From contig JACRHC010000031.1 of the NCBI GenBank assembly GCA_016217675.1, positions 1 through 36,478 of the forward strand: DNA of 36,478 nucleotides. Reading direction: 5' to 3'. A model generated the notes under the pieces. That model worked only from the letters and a program-made list of their open reading frames with translations, did no database searches and was not told the origin of the DNA. The number at the start of each line of letters is the position of its first letter. Position 1 is the stretch's first letter. Source of the stretch: Nitrospirota bacterium. GTDB lineage: Bacteria > Nitrospirota > Thermodesulfovibrionia > Thermodesulfovibrionales > UBA6898. Below, in pieces: positions 1-7,929 of the stretch. The position numbers and the translations under genes were made by a program.

Positions 1-519
1 ATTTTGATCTGACAATTTCACCATGCGGGGGAAGGCGGATTCCTCCGGGATCTCCATCTCTATCTGACTTATAGGTCCTTTAACTTTTGGCGCAAGCCTG
101 AGTATGATGATGGACTTTTCCTTTTTGGCCGTAATCGTATAATCGCGGGACAGGGTCGATACATCAAACTGCATCATGGAGCCGTATTGACTGAGGCCTG
201 TCAATTTGTCCGCCTCTTTCAGGTCAGGATAGTAGATCCAGATATCCTTGCCGTTGAAGAGGACCTGCATATTCACGCTGCCCTTGTATTCCCATCTGAT
301 CCTGTCAGGCTGCTTATAAAGGAAACGGCCATCAGCCTTTATAGGCTTGTTCAGCAGTTTCGTCTTTTTCTCCTGTGTAAAGTTTGCACTCACAGCCTTA
401 ATCTTCGCCTGCCTTGCCCTGAGATCGTCAAGGATGTCGGCAGACGATAAGGAAGCAGAACAAAGAAGGAGTAACAAGGATAGAGAAAAATGAAATCGCA
501 GTGTAGGTCGTCCGAGCAT
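1..519 (-). CDS. lolA: Outer-membrane lipoprotein carrier protein LolA (3' end outside window)
   Basis: Reading the minus strand from the ATG at 519-517 gives an open frame of 173 codons that runs off the window edge without a stop. The N-terminus is a signal peptide (hydrophobic run LSLLLLLC, cleavage near SSA-D at about residue 27). The mature part carries LolA-family features: an ILDDLRARQAKIKAVSANF start, FTQEK, then RFLYKQPDRIRWEY and a GKDIWIYYP strand at about residues 63-101. LolA is a periplasmic chaperone that carries lipoproteins from the LolCDE exporter to the outer membrane. The visible part covers most of a normal ~200-residue protein; only the C-terminus is missing. No clear Shine-Dalgarno is seen. 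The assignment is by family motifs; a general LolA-like protein remains possible. Confidence 0.83.
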   Translation of the reverse strand, partial: MLGRPTLRFHFSLSLLLLLCSASLSSADILDDLRARQAKIKAVSANFTQEKKTKLLNKPIKADGRFLYKQPDRIRWEYKGSVNMQVLFNGKDIWIYYPDLKEADKLTGLSQYGSMMQFDVSTLSRDYTITAKKEKSIIILRLAPKVKGPISQIEMEIPEESAFPRMVKLSDQN

Positions 520-616
520 AGTTGTGTATTTTATCTCAAAAGACGCGGCAGTATCTATGAAACCACATTATGCGAACAGGCAACGAAATACCCATATTGA
601 TTCAAAAGATTTTTTA

Positions 617-644
617 TTGACAGATTCGTCGGCTGTGCTATCAT
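617..644 (+). promoter_or_regulatory. Sigma70-type promoter upstream of the orphan membrane ORFs
   Basis: A consensus -35 TTGACA at 617-622 is followed after 16 bp by TATCAT at 639-644. Transcription would begin near 651 and read into the ORF at 714. Prediction from sequence only. Confidence 0.5.
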
Positions 645-713
645 TTGTTGCATGTTCAATATAAACCAGGAAGTTTGTATGGCAATTGTTAGCTTCAAAT
701 AAATTATTATCAA

Positions 714-1190
714 ATGAAAAAGCGTATATTAAAATGGCAGTGGCATGAATATCTCCAGGACGCGACATTCAGTTTATGGATGGGCTTATTGGTTTTACCT
801 CGACTTTTTGGGCGGGAAGTATCAGACTCTTTAAATTCACTTTTATTCTGGCCAGCGTTAATTATATTACCAATTAGCTTGTATAAGCTTGGATATATAA
901 TATTATTTCCAGAGATAGAATGCACAGAAGAAACACTGAAATTTAATAAAGAAGGCAAATTTTACAAGAAAAGATTTTCATTAAGTGTAAGTAATATTGA
1001 TAGTATTGCTGAAAGCACACGAAAAGCTCCAGGAGTTGCAGATATGATTGACGTACCAACTTTTATCATAAAAACGAAAGACGGAAAAGAATACGAATAC
1101 TATCCAAGAGCAAAACCGGGAAAGCGACTTGATAAGGTTAAAGCTTATATATTGTCCTGCTCTGTCCTTCCACAAATTGAGACAAAATAA
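714..1190 (+). CDS. Hypothetical membrane protein, two N-terminal TM segments plus soluble domain
   Basis: This 158-residue protein is not recognised. Residues about 18-34 and 40-64 are hydrophobic (second segment LLFWPALIILPISLYKLGYIILF), giving a membrane hairpin. The remaining ~90 residues are charged and beta-rich (FYKKRFSLSVSNIDSIAES, then FIIKTKDGKEYEYYPRAKPG). That layout resembles small bacterial PH-like-domain membrane proteins, which is only an impression. Its codons are AT-rich compared with the genes to the right. It is the first of three same-strand orphan membrane ORFs, the next starting about 120 bp downstream, and a good promoter lies upstream. No good ribosome-binding site is seen before the ATG. 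Confidence 0.6.
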   Translation: MKKRILKWQWHEYLQDATFSLWMGLLVLPRLFGREVSDSLNSLLFWPALIILPISLYKLGYIILFPEIECTEETLKFNKEGKFYKKRFSLSVSNIDSIAESTRKAPGVADMIDVPTFIIKTKDGKEYEYYPRAKPGKRLDKVKAYILSCSVLPQIETK

Positions 1191-1310
1191 TGAGACCCAA
1201 AGCTAACAAAATGCTCAGCCAGACTCGCAATAAACGCGATTTGGTTTGCATCTTTAGCCTCCGCGCTCGCTGCTTCACATGGTCGTTCTGAGTTGAATAA
1301 ATTAAAAAAA

Positions 1311-1730
1311 ATGGAAAACAATAATATTAAACTCTATCCTTCCATGCTGCATCAATACGGGTGGCTCGCTGGCACGTTTATTCTTCTATTCTTCTGGCTA
1401 TCTGTACCCTTGCGCAATAAAGACATTGCCTTTGCGCTTTTCTGCGGTGTATCTCTTGTTTTAATAATCGGCGGAATTTGTATCCACAACAAGAAGAGAT
1501 CACCACAATTTGTGATAGATAATGACGTTTTAATTGCTGGCGCCTTCAAAATAGATGAGAATAGAAAAGCCCACGTTTTGAATATCAAGCAGCGCACAAA
1601 TATTATCTATGAGATCTCTTTTGATGACTCTATTCCGATAGTACTAGATTTAACACCTCTTAGAAAAACTGACCGAAAATATGTCGAAAATTATCTAAGA
1701 AATAATTTTGATGAAAGAATATTCTCCTAA
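1311..1730 (+). CDS. Hypothetical membrane protein, two TM segments plus soluble tail
   Basis: The frame is open from a TTG at 1293, but the ATG at 1311 is the more natural start, giving 139 residues beginning MENNNIKLYPSMLHQYG. Residues about 17-33 (WLAGTFILLFFWLSVPL) and 40-59 are hydrophobic. The rest is a short soluble domain (FVIDNDVLIAGAFKI, then ISFDDSIPIVLDLTPL). The general plan, a membrane hairpin then a small beta-rich tail, repeats that of the preceding gene without obvious sequence identity. Composition is AT-rich. Family not recognised and function unknown. Confidence 0.58.
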   Translation: MENNNIKLYPSMLHQYGWLAGTFILLFFWLSVPLRNKDIAFALFCGVSLVLIIGGICIHNKKRSPQFVIDNDVLIAGAFKIDENRKAHVLNIKQRTNIIYEISFDDSIPIVLDLTPLRKTDRKYVENYLRNNFDERIFS

Positions 1731-1818
1731 CGCAATCGAGCCGGCAGGGATTAACCGCTTCTTGCTTTCAGTTTCAGGTCTGTACCCCGGCGGCTGCAAG
1801 AGCTCATGCAATTAATAA

Positions 1819-2466
1819 ATGACATGCAAACGATATAAATTAATCCTGCTATGCTTCTTGTTCCTCCTTTCGTTACTTGCTGGAAGTCGTTACCTTATCA
1901 AGGGCTCGGACATTCCCACGCTAATACTTCTTTATGCATTTGGCTTGCTATACTGGCTGTTCCTGTTTTTCTTTCTTCTTTATGCCAGAAAGAAAGGCAT
2001 TATAGAGGAGAATAAGAAAATTGCTCCAGCCAAATTACTTCCAATCGTAGCCGGCTGGATCGTCTTTATTTCTGTTTTTTATCCTCTTACGATGGCGGGA
2101 GTATATAAAACTATAAATACAACGGCATACAGAACAATCTCTGACGATGATTTCTTGGATCGCACCAAAAAGGCGGCAACTGATAGTTCAATAACGGCGG
2201 AGCAACGCCTGAACGCGGCACAGTATCATTTTAGATATTCCGGAGAACGAATAATTTACTCAAACGATCACGACAGGAGGAAAGAATATATGCCTGATGA
2301 CAGCGCAAATCAGGCGCGTCTTAAATATATAAAAACTTTAAAGCAGCAAAAGAATTTATACAGCTTCATGGTTGTATCGGCTATCCTTTCGCTGCTATCG
2401 GGCGCCACTGTAGCTGGTATCTATTTTCGTGCCCGGAATAATTACAAACAGGCGAAATTCACATGA
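1819..2466 (+). CDS. Hypothetical multi-pass membrane protein
   Basis: This 215-residue protein has about four hydrophobic segments: residues ~7-26, ~33-56 (the LYWLFLFFFLLYA region), ~72-95 (VAGWIVFISVFYPL) and ~183-202 near the C-terminus. A hydrophilic stretch of about 85 residues with an EQRLNAAQYHFRYSGER segment lies between the third and fourth. Family not recognised. Like its two upstream neighbours it is AT-rich and separated from them by an untranslated spacer of about 90 bp. The gene to the right is convergent. Function unknown. Confidence 0.58.
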   Translation: MTCKRYKLILLCFLFLLSLLAGSRYLIKGSDIPTLILLYAFGLLYWLFLFFFLLYARKKGIIEENKKIAPAKLLPIVAGWIVFISVFYPLTMAGVYKTINTTAYRTISDDDFLDRTKKAATDSSITAEQRLNAAQYHFRYSGERIIYSNDHDRRKEYMPDDSANQARLKYIKTLKQQKNLYSFMVVSAILSLLSGATVAGIYFRARNNYKQAKFT

Positions 2467-2531
2467 CAAAGGGCTACCGGCCTCTCTCGCAGCCGCTCAG
2501 TGCCCAGTGTTGTCTTCTTATCCATTAACCC

Positions 2532-3071
2532 TCAGAAGGGCTCAAAACTGAACCGCTGACCGCTTACGCTTGCCTCGGCCATAAACCCCGCTGTCGGCAG
2601 TATAAAGACCGCCACACCGTCTGTGTAGGTCCCTGCTTTTGCTACGCCTTCGGTCACGACAATGGCTGAAAGCTGGGCGCCCATCTCATAGCGGCCGTTT
2701 TTGAAATCATCGGCGCGGTCTTTGTCGCGGAAAAAAATAATTTCCCGGTAAGCCTGCCCGCCGATCTGGGCTCCGGCGCTCAGCTGAGTGATACTCACCT
2801 TTCCTATCGCTTTTCCGTTTTCAAAGAACCAACCTCTGCCATACCCTACGCCTCCTATGAAAGCGCCCTTGCCGACCGTCGGCAATACGGCATACGCATA
2901 CGCCTTGTCAAAATATATCTGCAGACTGGGATCGATCGACAGGAGTCGGCTGATCGTATCTTTCACCTGACGCTCTTCTTCTGCCCTGTCCCGTGGGTCC
3001 CATTCGCCATACGCAAATGAAAGAGAAAGAATGAGAAATAACGCCATACTTGCCAAGAGGATTTTTTTCAT
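2532..3071 (-). CDS. SYLF/Ysc84-domain lipid-binding protein, exported
   Basis: The 179-residue product has a signal peptide (residues 1-21, ending SFAYG). The body fits the Ysc84/SYLF (DUF500) family: a helical start, AYAVLPTVGKGAFIGGVGYGRG at about residues 60-81, SAGAQIGGQAYREIIFF at about 98-114, and the glycine-rich end VAVFILPTAGFMAEASVSG. Members bind phosphoinositides or other lipids in eukaryotes; bacterial ones are exported proteins without an established role. A GAGGTG ribosome-binding site lies four bases before the ATG. It is transcribed divergently from the DUF3300/DUF2950 pair. Confidence 0.85.
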   Translation of the reverse strand: MKKILLASMALFLILSLSFAYGEWDPRDRAEEERQVKDTISRLLSIDPSLQIYFDKAYAYAVLPTVGKGAFIGGVGYGRGWFFENGKAIGKVSITQLSAGAQIGGQAYREIIFFRDKDRADDFKNGRYEMGAQLSAIVVTEGVAKAGTYTDGVAVFILPTAGFMAEASVSGQRFSFEPF

Positions 3072-3387
3072 TTTTCACCTCGTTATAAGAGAATTAAGTC
3101 AGAGTGACTATCAGCAACTCACCTGCTTTTCATTATATGCTGATGGAGGCGTGGTGTCAAAGCCGGCTTGTGACAAGCCCGGTATCCCCTGCAGCTTAAA
3201 GCCCCTGCTTCTGGTATGTTTCGGATTCATACGACGTGCGTGCGTTTTCTTTTCCTGCCGTGCGAGTTCGAGTTGTTGTTCTTGCTTGCTATTGAAACCA
3301 TGCGTGATAGAATGTGTTTAATAAACAAAGTCAGGGTGTTCATTCGGTCACGTAAAAAGAGATGATTGAGGCGTTGAGGAGGTATTT
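3072..3387. other. 316 bp divergent intergenic region with a small inverted repeat
   Basis: This gap separates the divergent SYLF and DUF3300 genes and holds no convincing ORF. The clearest structure is an inverted repeat at 3163-3182 (CCGGCTTG-TGA-CAAGCCCGG) with no T-run behind it, so it is more likely an operator or RNA hairpin than a terminator. A weak -10-like TAGAAT is at 3308-3313. The segment 3372-3387 carries the GAGGAGG ribosome-binding site of the DUF3300 gene. Confidence 0.5.
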
Positions 3388-4698
3388 ATGAAGATATTGA
3401 AGGTTGTTAATCAGGCAGTCAGTGTAATGATCATTCTGATGCTGGCGCTTCCGCTGCCGGTCCTGGCTCAGGGCGAGGGGGGCGGGTCGCAGGCTGCCTT
3501 ATTCAGTAAAGAGCAGCTTGCGCAGATGCTGGCACCTGTTGCCCTTTTCCCGGATGCCCTGCTCTCCCAGGTCCTGATGGCATCCACTTACCCGCTCGAA
3601 GTGGTCGAGGCTGACCGTTGGGTAAAGAAAAATCCCGGTCTTGAGGGTGATGCGCTGGACGAAGCACTTGTGGATAAAGAGTGGGACCCGAGCGTTAAGT
3701 CCCTCTGCCATTTCCCGTCGATCCTCAGTTCAATGAGCGATAAGATCGCCCAGACGACCAGGCTTGGCGACGCCTTTCTTGGACAGCAGGACGATGTCAT
3801 GGCTATGGTCCAGGAATTGAGGGCAAAGGCCCGCGAGGCAGGGAACCTCAAATCTACGAAAGAGCAGAACGTGCTTGTCGAAAAAGAGACGATCATTATC
3901 GAATCGGCAAGTCCTGAGGTGGTTTATGTGCCGTCATACGACCCTTATTATGTATACGGACCGTGGTGGTATCCGGCTTATCCTCCCTATTATTGGTGGC
4001 CCAGACCTGCGATTATAGGTGCCGGGCTGGTTTTCTGGCCCGGGATCCATATCGGTCTTTCCATAGGAGTCTGGAGCTATTTTGATTGGTATAACCACGT
4101 GATCGTTATTGATTGGCGCAGGACGCATAAGTTCCATCGTCACCGTGGAGACAGAGATGGCAGGGATAGGGGGGACAGGGATAGGTGGCGTCATGATGCA
4201 GACCACCGGAGAGGTGTTGCGTACAGGGACAGAGCAACCGCACAGAAGTTCGGTCAGGCTCCTGAACGTTCCCGGGAGTCGAGGCGTGAACTTCGCGGAT
4301 TCCCGGAGCGCCGCACAATGGACAGACAGACAAGGGAGTCTATCCGACAGGATGTTGAAAGGGCCCCTATGAAGAGAGGCGAGACAGTCCAGCCGGAAAG
4401 GGGCAGGATGCGGGAACAGATTGACCGGAGGGAGCGGCCGGTAATGCCGCAGAAAGAAAGTATTTTTGGCGGCGGAGGCGATGCCAGAAGAGAACGCATG
4501 GAGAGCGAACGCGGCCGGAGCAGTCGTGAACAATTTAATAAAGGCGCCCGGGAAGTCATTGGTCCCAGCCCCGGTATCAACAGGGGGTCTGACAGCGGCA
4601 GAGGCCAGGGCGGCAGCCAGGGCACCAGTAAAGGTAGTAGTAAAGGCCAGAGCTCCGGGCAGGACGGCCGCGGAGACCGTGGGAGGATGGGAAGATGA
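3388..4698 (+). CDS. DUF3300-domain exported protein with Arg/Gly-rich tail
   Basis: A 436-residue exported protein. The signal peptide spans residues 1-28 (cleavage after VLAQ). Residues about 36-200 match DUF3300: a LAPVALFPDALLSQVLMAS segment, YPLEVVEADRW, KEWDPSVKSLCHFPS, then VVYVPSYDPYYVYGPWW. A tyrosine/tryptophan/proline-rich region and hydrophobic stretch follow (about 190-235). From about residue 245 the sequence is low-complexity, rich in Arg, Gly, Asp and Ser, with GDRDGRDRGDRDRW repeats, probably disordered. A strong GAGGAGG site precedes the ATG. It overlaps the DUF2950 gene by four bases (ATGA), and the two families commonly sit side by side. Function unknown. Confidence 0.88.
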   Translation: MKILKVVNQAVSVMIILMLALPLPVLAQGEGGGSQAALFSKEQLAQMLAPVALFPDALLSQVLMASTYPLEVVEADRWVKKNPGLEGDALDEALVDKEWDPSVKSLCHFPSILSSMSDKIAQTTRLGDAFLGQQDDVMAMVQELRAKAREAGNLKSTKEQNVLVEKETIIIESASPEVVYVPSYDPYYVYGPWWYPAYPPYYWWPRPAIIGAGLVFWPGIHIGLSIGVWSYFDWYNHVIVIDWRRTHKFHRHRGDRDGRDRGDRDRWRHDADHRRGVAYRDRATAQKFGQAPERSRESRRELRGFPERRTMDRQTRESIRQDVERAPMKRGETVQPERGRMREQIDRRERPVMPQKESIFGGGGDARRERMESERGRSSREQFNKGAREVIGPSPGINRGSDSGRGQGGSQGTSKGSSKGQSSGQDGRGDRGRMGR

Positions 4699-5696
4699 TA
4701 AGCAATAAACAGATACCAAGAGCAGATAGATTGAATACCGCAATACTGCTGAAGAGGATACGGCCTTCTGTATCGGCAGGTATTCTGCTGATCCTCTGTA
4801 TGGCTTTTTTTGCAGGCTCTGCCTTTGCAAAGACCAAAGCTGCGGTAAAGCAGCTGACCTTTACATCACCCGATGAGGCAGTCAAAGCCCTGACTGCAGC
4901 AGTCAGAAACGATAATGACAAGGAATTGACTGCAATCCTCGGCCCTGGATCAGGAGATCTTGTTTCATCCGGCGATGAGGTCGATGACAGGGCCGGAAAA
5001 GAGCGGTTTCTGAAGGCATTCGAAGAAAAGAACAGTATAGAGTTAAAGGGAGATAACATGGCATTGCTTCATATCGGCAGTCAGGACCGTGTTTTCCCCA
5101 TCCCTGTTATCAGGAAGACAGACCGGTGGTTCTTTGATACAAAGGCCGGCAAGGAAGAACTGCTCTGCAGGAGGGTCGGCAGAAATGAACTGAATGTTAT
5201 GGACGTGCTCCAGGCGTACACTGACGCACAGCGGGAATACGCATCCAAAGACCGGGACAATGACGGTGTCCTTGAATTTGCCCAGCGTCTGATCAGCACA
5301 AAAGGTAAGAAGGACGGTCTGTTTTGGGAAGCAAAAGAGGGCGAGGAGGAAAGCCCTCTGGGGCCTCTGATCGCAAAGGCTGCAGAAGAGGGTTATAAGG
5401 ACCGGACCAGGATGGAGCCTTTCCATGGATATTATTTCAAAATCTTAAAGGCCCAGGGTCCAAACGCAAAAGGCGGGGCCTTTGATTATCTGGCCAAAGG
5501 CCATATGGTCCTCGGTTTCGGTCTTCTTGCATACCCTGCCAAATACGGGTCCTCGGGGATCATGACCTTTATGGTGAATCAGGAGGGCGTGATCTATCAG
5601 AAGGACTTTGGGAAAAAGACTGCCAGGGCAGTGGCAATCACGAAATATGACCCTGATAAGACCTGGAAGAAGGTCGAGGAGACAGCAAAGAAGTAG
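4695..5696 (+). CDS. DUF2950 family protein, exported
   Basis: A 333-residue protein whose ATG overlaps the stop of the DUF3300 gene, indicating translational coupling. A basic N-terminus precedes a hydrophobic segment at about residues 28-45 (cleavage near SAFAK), so it is probably periplasmic. DUF2950 features: FTSPDEAVKALTAAVRN near residue 55, FPIPVIRKTDRWFFD at about 135, a DVLQAYTDAQREYASKDRD segment at about 170, PFHGYYFKILKAQGP at about 243, and a C-terminal GIMTFMVNQEGVIYQKDFG. The biochemical role of the family is not established. A terminator follows the stop codon. Confidence 0.88.
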   Translation: MISNKQIPRADRLNTAILLKRIRPSVSAGILLILCMAFFAGSAFAKTKAAVKQLTFTSPDEAVKALTAAVRNDNDKELTAILGPGSGDLVSSGDEVDDRAGKERFLKAFEEKNSIELKGDNMALLHIGSQDRVFPIPVIRKTDRWFFDTKAGKEELLCRRVGRNELNVMDVLQAYTDAQREYASKDRDNDGVLEFAQRLISTKGKKDGLFWEAKEGEEESPLGPLIAKAAEEGYKDRTRMEPFHGYYFKILKAQGPNAKGGAFDYLAKGHMVLGFGLLAYPAKYGSSGIMTFMVNQEGVIYQKDFGKKTARAVAITKYDPDKTWKKVEETAKK

Positions 5697-5718
5697 TGCC
5701 GATTGTTATCAAATGGAA

Positions 5719-5755
5719 AAGGGCATGGCCAAGTTTTGGTTGTGCCCTTCTTTTA
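5719..5755 (+). terminator. Rho-independent terminator after the DUF3300/DUF2950 pair
   Basis: AAGGGCA at 5719-5725 pairs with TGCCCTT at 5743-5749. An inner GGCCAA/TTGGTT pairing extends the stem, and CTTTTA follows. It lies 22 bases after the DUF2950 stop. Confidence 0.7.
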
Positions 5756-5786
5756 TCTGAAGAACTCCCCTGATGCGATGTGAGGA

Positions 5787-6113
5787 TCAGTACATAGACC
5801 GGACCCTGCCGGTCTTTCTGTCAAACAATACCTTGTCCACCTGCCTGCTGTTCTGAAACACCTCAGCCTCAATGAACCTGCCCTTATGAGCAACATTGCC
5901 GAGACGATAGCCCCGCTCTCCATAATATTTTCTGAGTGACTGTATCGCCGCCCCGGGAGGGATTGACTCCCTGCATGCGCCGTACACTGCGCAGTCTCTG
6001 CAGTAGCCGCCATAGGGTGTTACCGGTCCTTCACCGCCAAATGAGAAGGAGGCCGCAGAGAGCAGCATGGCTGCTGTAACTGCTGATCTGATAAAAATAT
6101 GCAGAGTTTTCAT
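5787..6113 (-). CDS. Small exported cysteine-containing hypothetical protein
   Basis: The frame can be opened further upstream to 6173, but the start at 6113 (MKTLHIFIRSAVTAAMLL) puts a proper signal peptide first and has AGGA just upstream. The product is 108 residues. The mature part begins GGEGPVTPYGGYCRDCAVYGAC, with a CxxCx5C pattern that could bind a metal or form a disulphide. It ends in a beta-rich segment (GRFIEAEVFQNSRQVDKVLFDRKTGRV) that looks PepSY-like. Family not recognised. It lies downstream of the DUF167 gene on the same strand. Confidence 0.6.
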   Translation of the reverse strand: MKTLHIFIRSAVTAAMLLSAASFSFGGEGPVTPYGGYCRDCAVYGACRESIPPGAAIQSLRKYYGERGYRLGNVAHKGRFIEAEVFQNSRQVDKVLFDRKTGRVRSMY

Positions 6114-6169
6114 GATATCCTGATTTTTATCATATGCCGCGGTGATGAAGAAATTATGAAGGAACTCCT

Positions 6170-6442
6170 TCATGAGAGCTCCCAGACCCCGCTGATCTCG
6201 ACCACTTTTCTTTTTGATGAATGCCCCCTGATGACCTTAACCTGCGATCTCTTCACCTTCAGTTCCTCTGCCATCACCTCGATCAGCTGTTCGTTTGCTG
6301 CCCCTTCTACCGGGGGGGAGGTGAGTTTTACCTTCAGGACACTGTTGTCCATTACACCCGCAATTCCCCTTTGCGACGACCTCGGCTCGACCTTTATCTC
6401 GATGGTTATGCCGTTCTTTGTCTTTTTATAAGGTATGTCCAT
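6170..6442 (-). CDS. DUF167 (YggU-family) protein
   Basis: A 90-residue protein when started at the ATG 6442-6440; a TTG twelve bases upstream would add four residues. The sequence fits DUF167/YggU: ITIEIKVEPRSSQRGIAGV near the N-terminus, then VKLTSPPVEGAANEQLIEVMAEEL with the family's PPVxGxAN motif, and VKVIRGHSSKRKVVEI at the C-terminus. The family folds as a small alpha/beta domain; its role is not established. No clear ribosome-binding site is seen. Confidence 0.85.
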   Translation of the reverse strand: MDIPYKKTKNGITIEIKVEPRSSQRGIAGVMDNSVLKVKLTSPPVEGAANEQLIEVMAEELKVKRSQVKVIRGHSSKRKVVEISGVWELS

Positions 6443-6500
6443 GAATATTTTCAATTCGTTTGCTCAACCTCGTTTGTCTTGACATTAATTACTTTAAAAC

Positions 6501-6533
6501 CCCACCTGACCTCCCCTTGGTAAGGGGAGGAAG
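6501..6533 (-). repeat. Dispersed palindromic repeat, copy A
   Basis: The core CCTCCCC-TTACCAA-GGGGAGG (minus-strand reading) is an inverted repeat, extended by TCAGGTGGGG. It is a relative of the copies at 6562 and 9602, in opposite orientation to the neighbouring copy at 6562, so the two form a head-to-head pair. On the minus strand it could also end transcription of the histidine kinase operon, since TTTT follows. Confidence 0.65.
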
Positions 6534-6552
6534 TAACCCTTTTTGAGTCTTG

Positions 6553-7929
6553 CTACTTTTCCCCCTCCTTACCAAGGATGGGGAAGGGGAGGTTAGGTAT
6601 CCATATTCTGAACGCTGAGCCTTTTCCATCTGCGCTCTTCACCTCTATTGTGCCTGCCATAGTATTGACCAGCTCTTTGACAATCGCGAGCCCGAGGCCT
6701 ATGCCGTTTGATTCCTCACCCCGATAGAACCTCTTGAAGATGTCCTCCAGTCTGTCCCGGGCAATACCCCTTCCCGTGTCTGCGATGTCTATGAAGAACC
6801 CCTTGCTGTCAGGGCCGAAGTCAATGACTATAGAGCCCTTATCCGTATATTTGAGCGCATTGGACAGTATGTTCTGGACGATCCTGTCCAATTTTTCAGG
6901 ATCAGCATGTACGATCAGGTGTTCCCTTTCAGATACCTGAAGCTGAAGCTCTTTTTCAGCTGCAAGCGGCAGCATTCTGTCCCGGATTCGCAAAAGAAAT
7001 TCCTTAAGGTCAAGCTGCACGACATTTCTTTTCGTAAAGAAACTTGCCTCAGCCTTGGTAATATCCTCTATGCCTTCCACGAGCCTTATCAGATTTTCGG
7101 TCTCTGCCCTGATATTCTCAAGCCCGACTGCCTGGTCGGTGATTATGCCGTCGCTCATGGCCTCGATATTTGCCTTCATGACCGCAAGCGGCGTCCGGAG
7201 TTCATGGGCTATATTGGATGTCAGATGTCTGCGCAGGGCCTCCTCGCGCTGCAGGGCCTCTGCCATGTAATTAAAACTGCGGCCTAACTGGCCGAGTTCA
7301 TCGCCCGAATATGCAGGGACGCGCACGCTGAAGTCACTTGCCGCAAGAGCTTCCACGGCATTTTTCATCTTCTTCAGGGGTCTCGAAAAAAAGAGACTGA
7401 AAAACAGGGAAAGAAGCACAGCGCCACCTCCTGCTATGGCAAAGGCCACAACAAGAAAGTACATCCCCCTTTTCCTGAAAATCGCTTCCTTCTCTTCAAT
7501 GCCGGGCCTGCTCAGCTGCCTCACCTTCATGGTGCCGATCTCCCTTCCTTCCTGATACAGGGGATACGGTTCATACGCTCCTTTGGCAGAGCTGAGATCA
7601 GTGATAGCCAGCATCCGTTTTTGCATCGAGGGTGTGAGCATGGTAATAGCTGCAGTAGAACTCATCACCTCATGGCCTTCCGGATCCTCTATCGCTATAT
7701 CAAAACCTAACATTATGGCCCAGTGCAGGGCCTCATGCAGGGCCTCATGATCCCAGAGGCCTTCAGCATAACTGCCTTCAACAGATGCCATGATCCAGTA
7801 CAGCCTGTCTTCTCTTGCACCGCTCACATATTCTTCAAAATCCCTTGTGATGAGCCGTTCATAGATGAGCCCCGAGATAAGGGCAAGAAAGACGACCGCA
7901 AGAAAAGAGAGGAAAAGCTTATTCCTCAT
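6553..7929 (-). CDS. Membrane sensor histidine kinase (BaeS/PhoR-like architecture)
   Basis: The frame is open to 8004, but the ATG at 7929 gives the natural start MRNKLFLSFLAVVF and an 11-base overlap with the response regulator. The 458-residue product has TM1 (about 5-23), a periplasmic sensor region (24-155), TM2 (156-181), HAMP (about 182-235), a HisKA domain with phospho-acceptor H242 in NIAHELRTPL, and an HATPase domain with NILSNALKYT (N box), DTGRGIARD and GIGLGLAIVK. It autophosphorylates in response to an unknown envelope signal and signals to the overlapping OmpR-type regulator. The last ~12 residues (NLPFPILGKEGEK) are encoded by a dispersed palindromic repeat, so the C-terminus has been altered by repeat insertion. 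Confidence 0.92.
   Translation of the reverse strand: MRNKLFLSFLAVVFLALISGLIYERLITRDFEEYVSGAREDRLYWIMASVEGSYAEGLWDHEALHEALHWAIMLGFDIAIEDPEGHEVMSSTAAITMLTPSMQKRMLAITDLSSAKGAYEPYPLYQEGREIGTMKVRQLSRPGIEEKEAIFRKRGMYFLVVAFAIAGGGAVLLSLFFSLFFSRPLKKMKNAVEALAASDFSVRVPAYSGDELGQLGRSFNYMAEALQREEALRRHLTSNIAHELRTPLAVMKANIEAMSDGIITDQAVGLENIRAETENLIRLVEGIEDITKAEASFFTKRNVVQLDLKEFLLRIRDRMLPLAAEKELQLQVSEREHLIVHADPEKLDRIVQNILSNALKYTDKGSIVIDFGPDSKGFFIDIADTGRGIARDRLEDIFKRFYRGEESNGIGLGLAIVKELVNTMAGTIEVKSADGKGSAFRIWIPNLPFPILGKEGEK
6562..6598 (+). repeat. Dispersed palindromic repeat, copy B, within the kinase 3' end
   Basis: CCCCTCCTTACCAAGGATGG with the following GGGAAGGGGAGGTTAGGT matches copy C at 9602-9635 at most positions. 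It encodes the last residues of the histidine kinase. Confidence 0.7.

Noticed and set aside
3529-3545. TGGCAC...TTGCC resembling a sigma54 -24/-12 promoter
   Set aside because: The spacing is three bases instead of five, and the site is inside the DUF3300 coding region.
3934-4830. Minus-strand open frame of 298 codons antisense to DUF3300/DUF2950
   Set aside because: Low-complexity product created by the Arg/Gly-rich coding strand; no motifs and no start signals.
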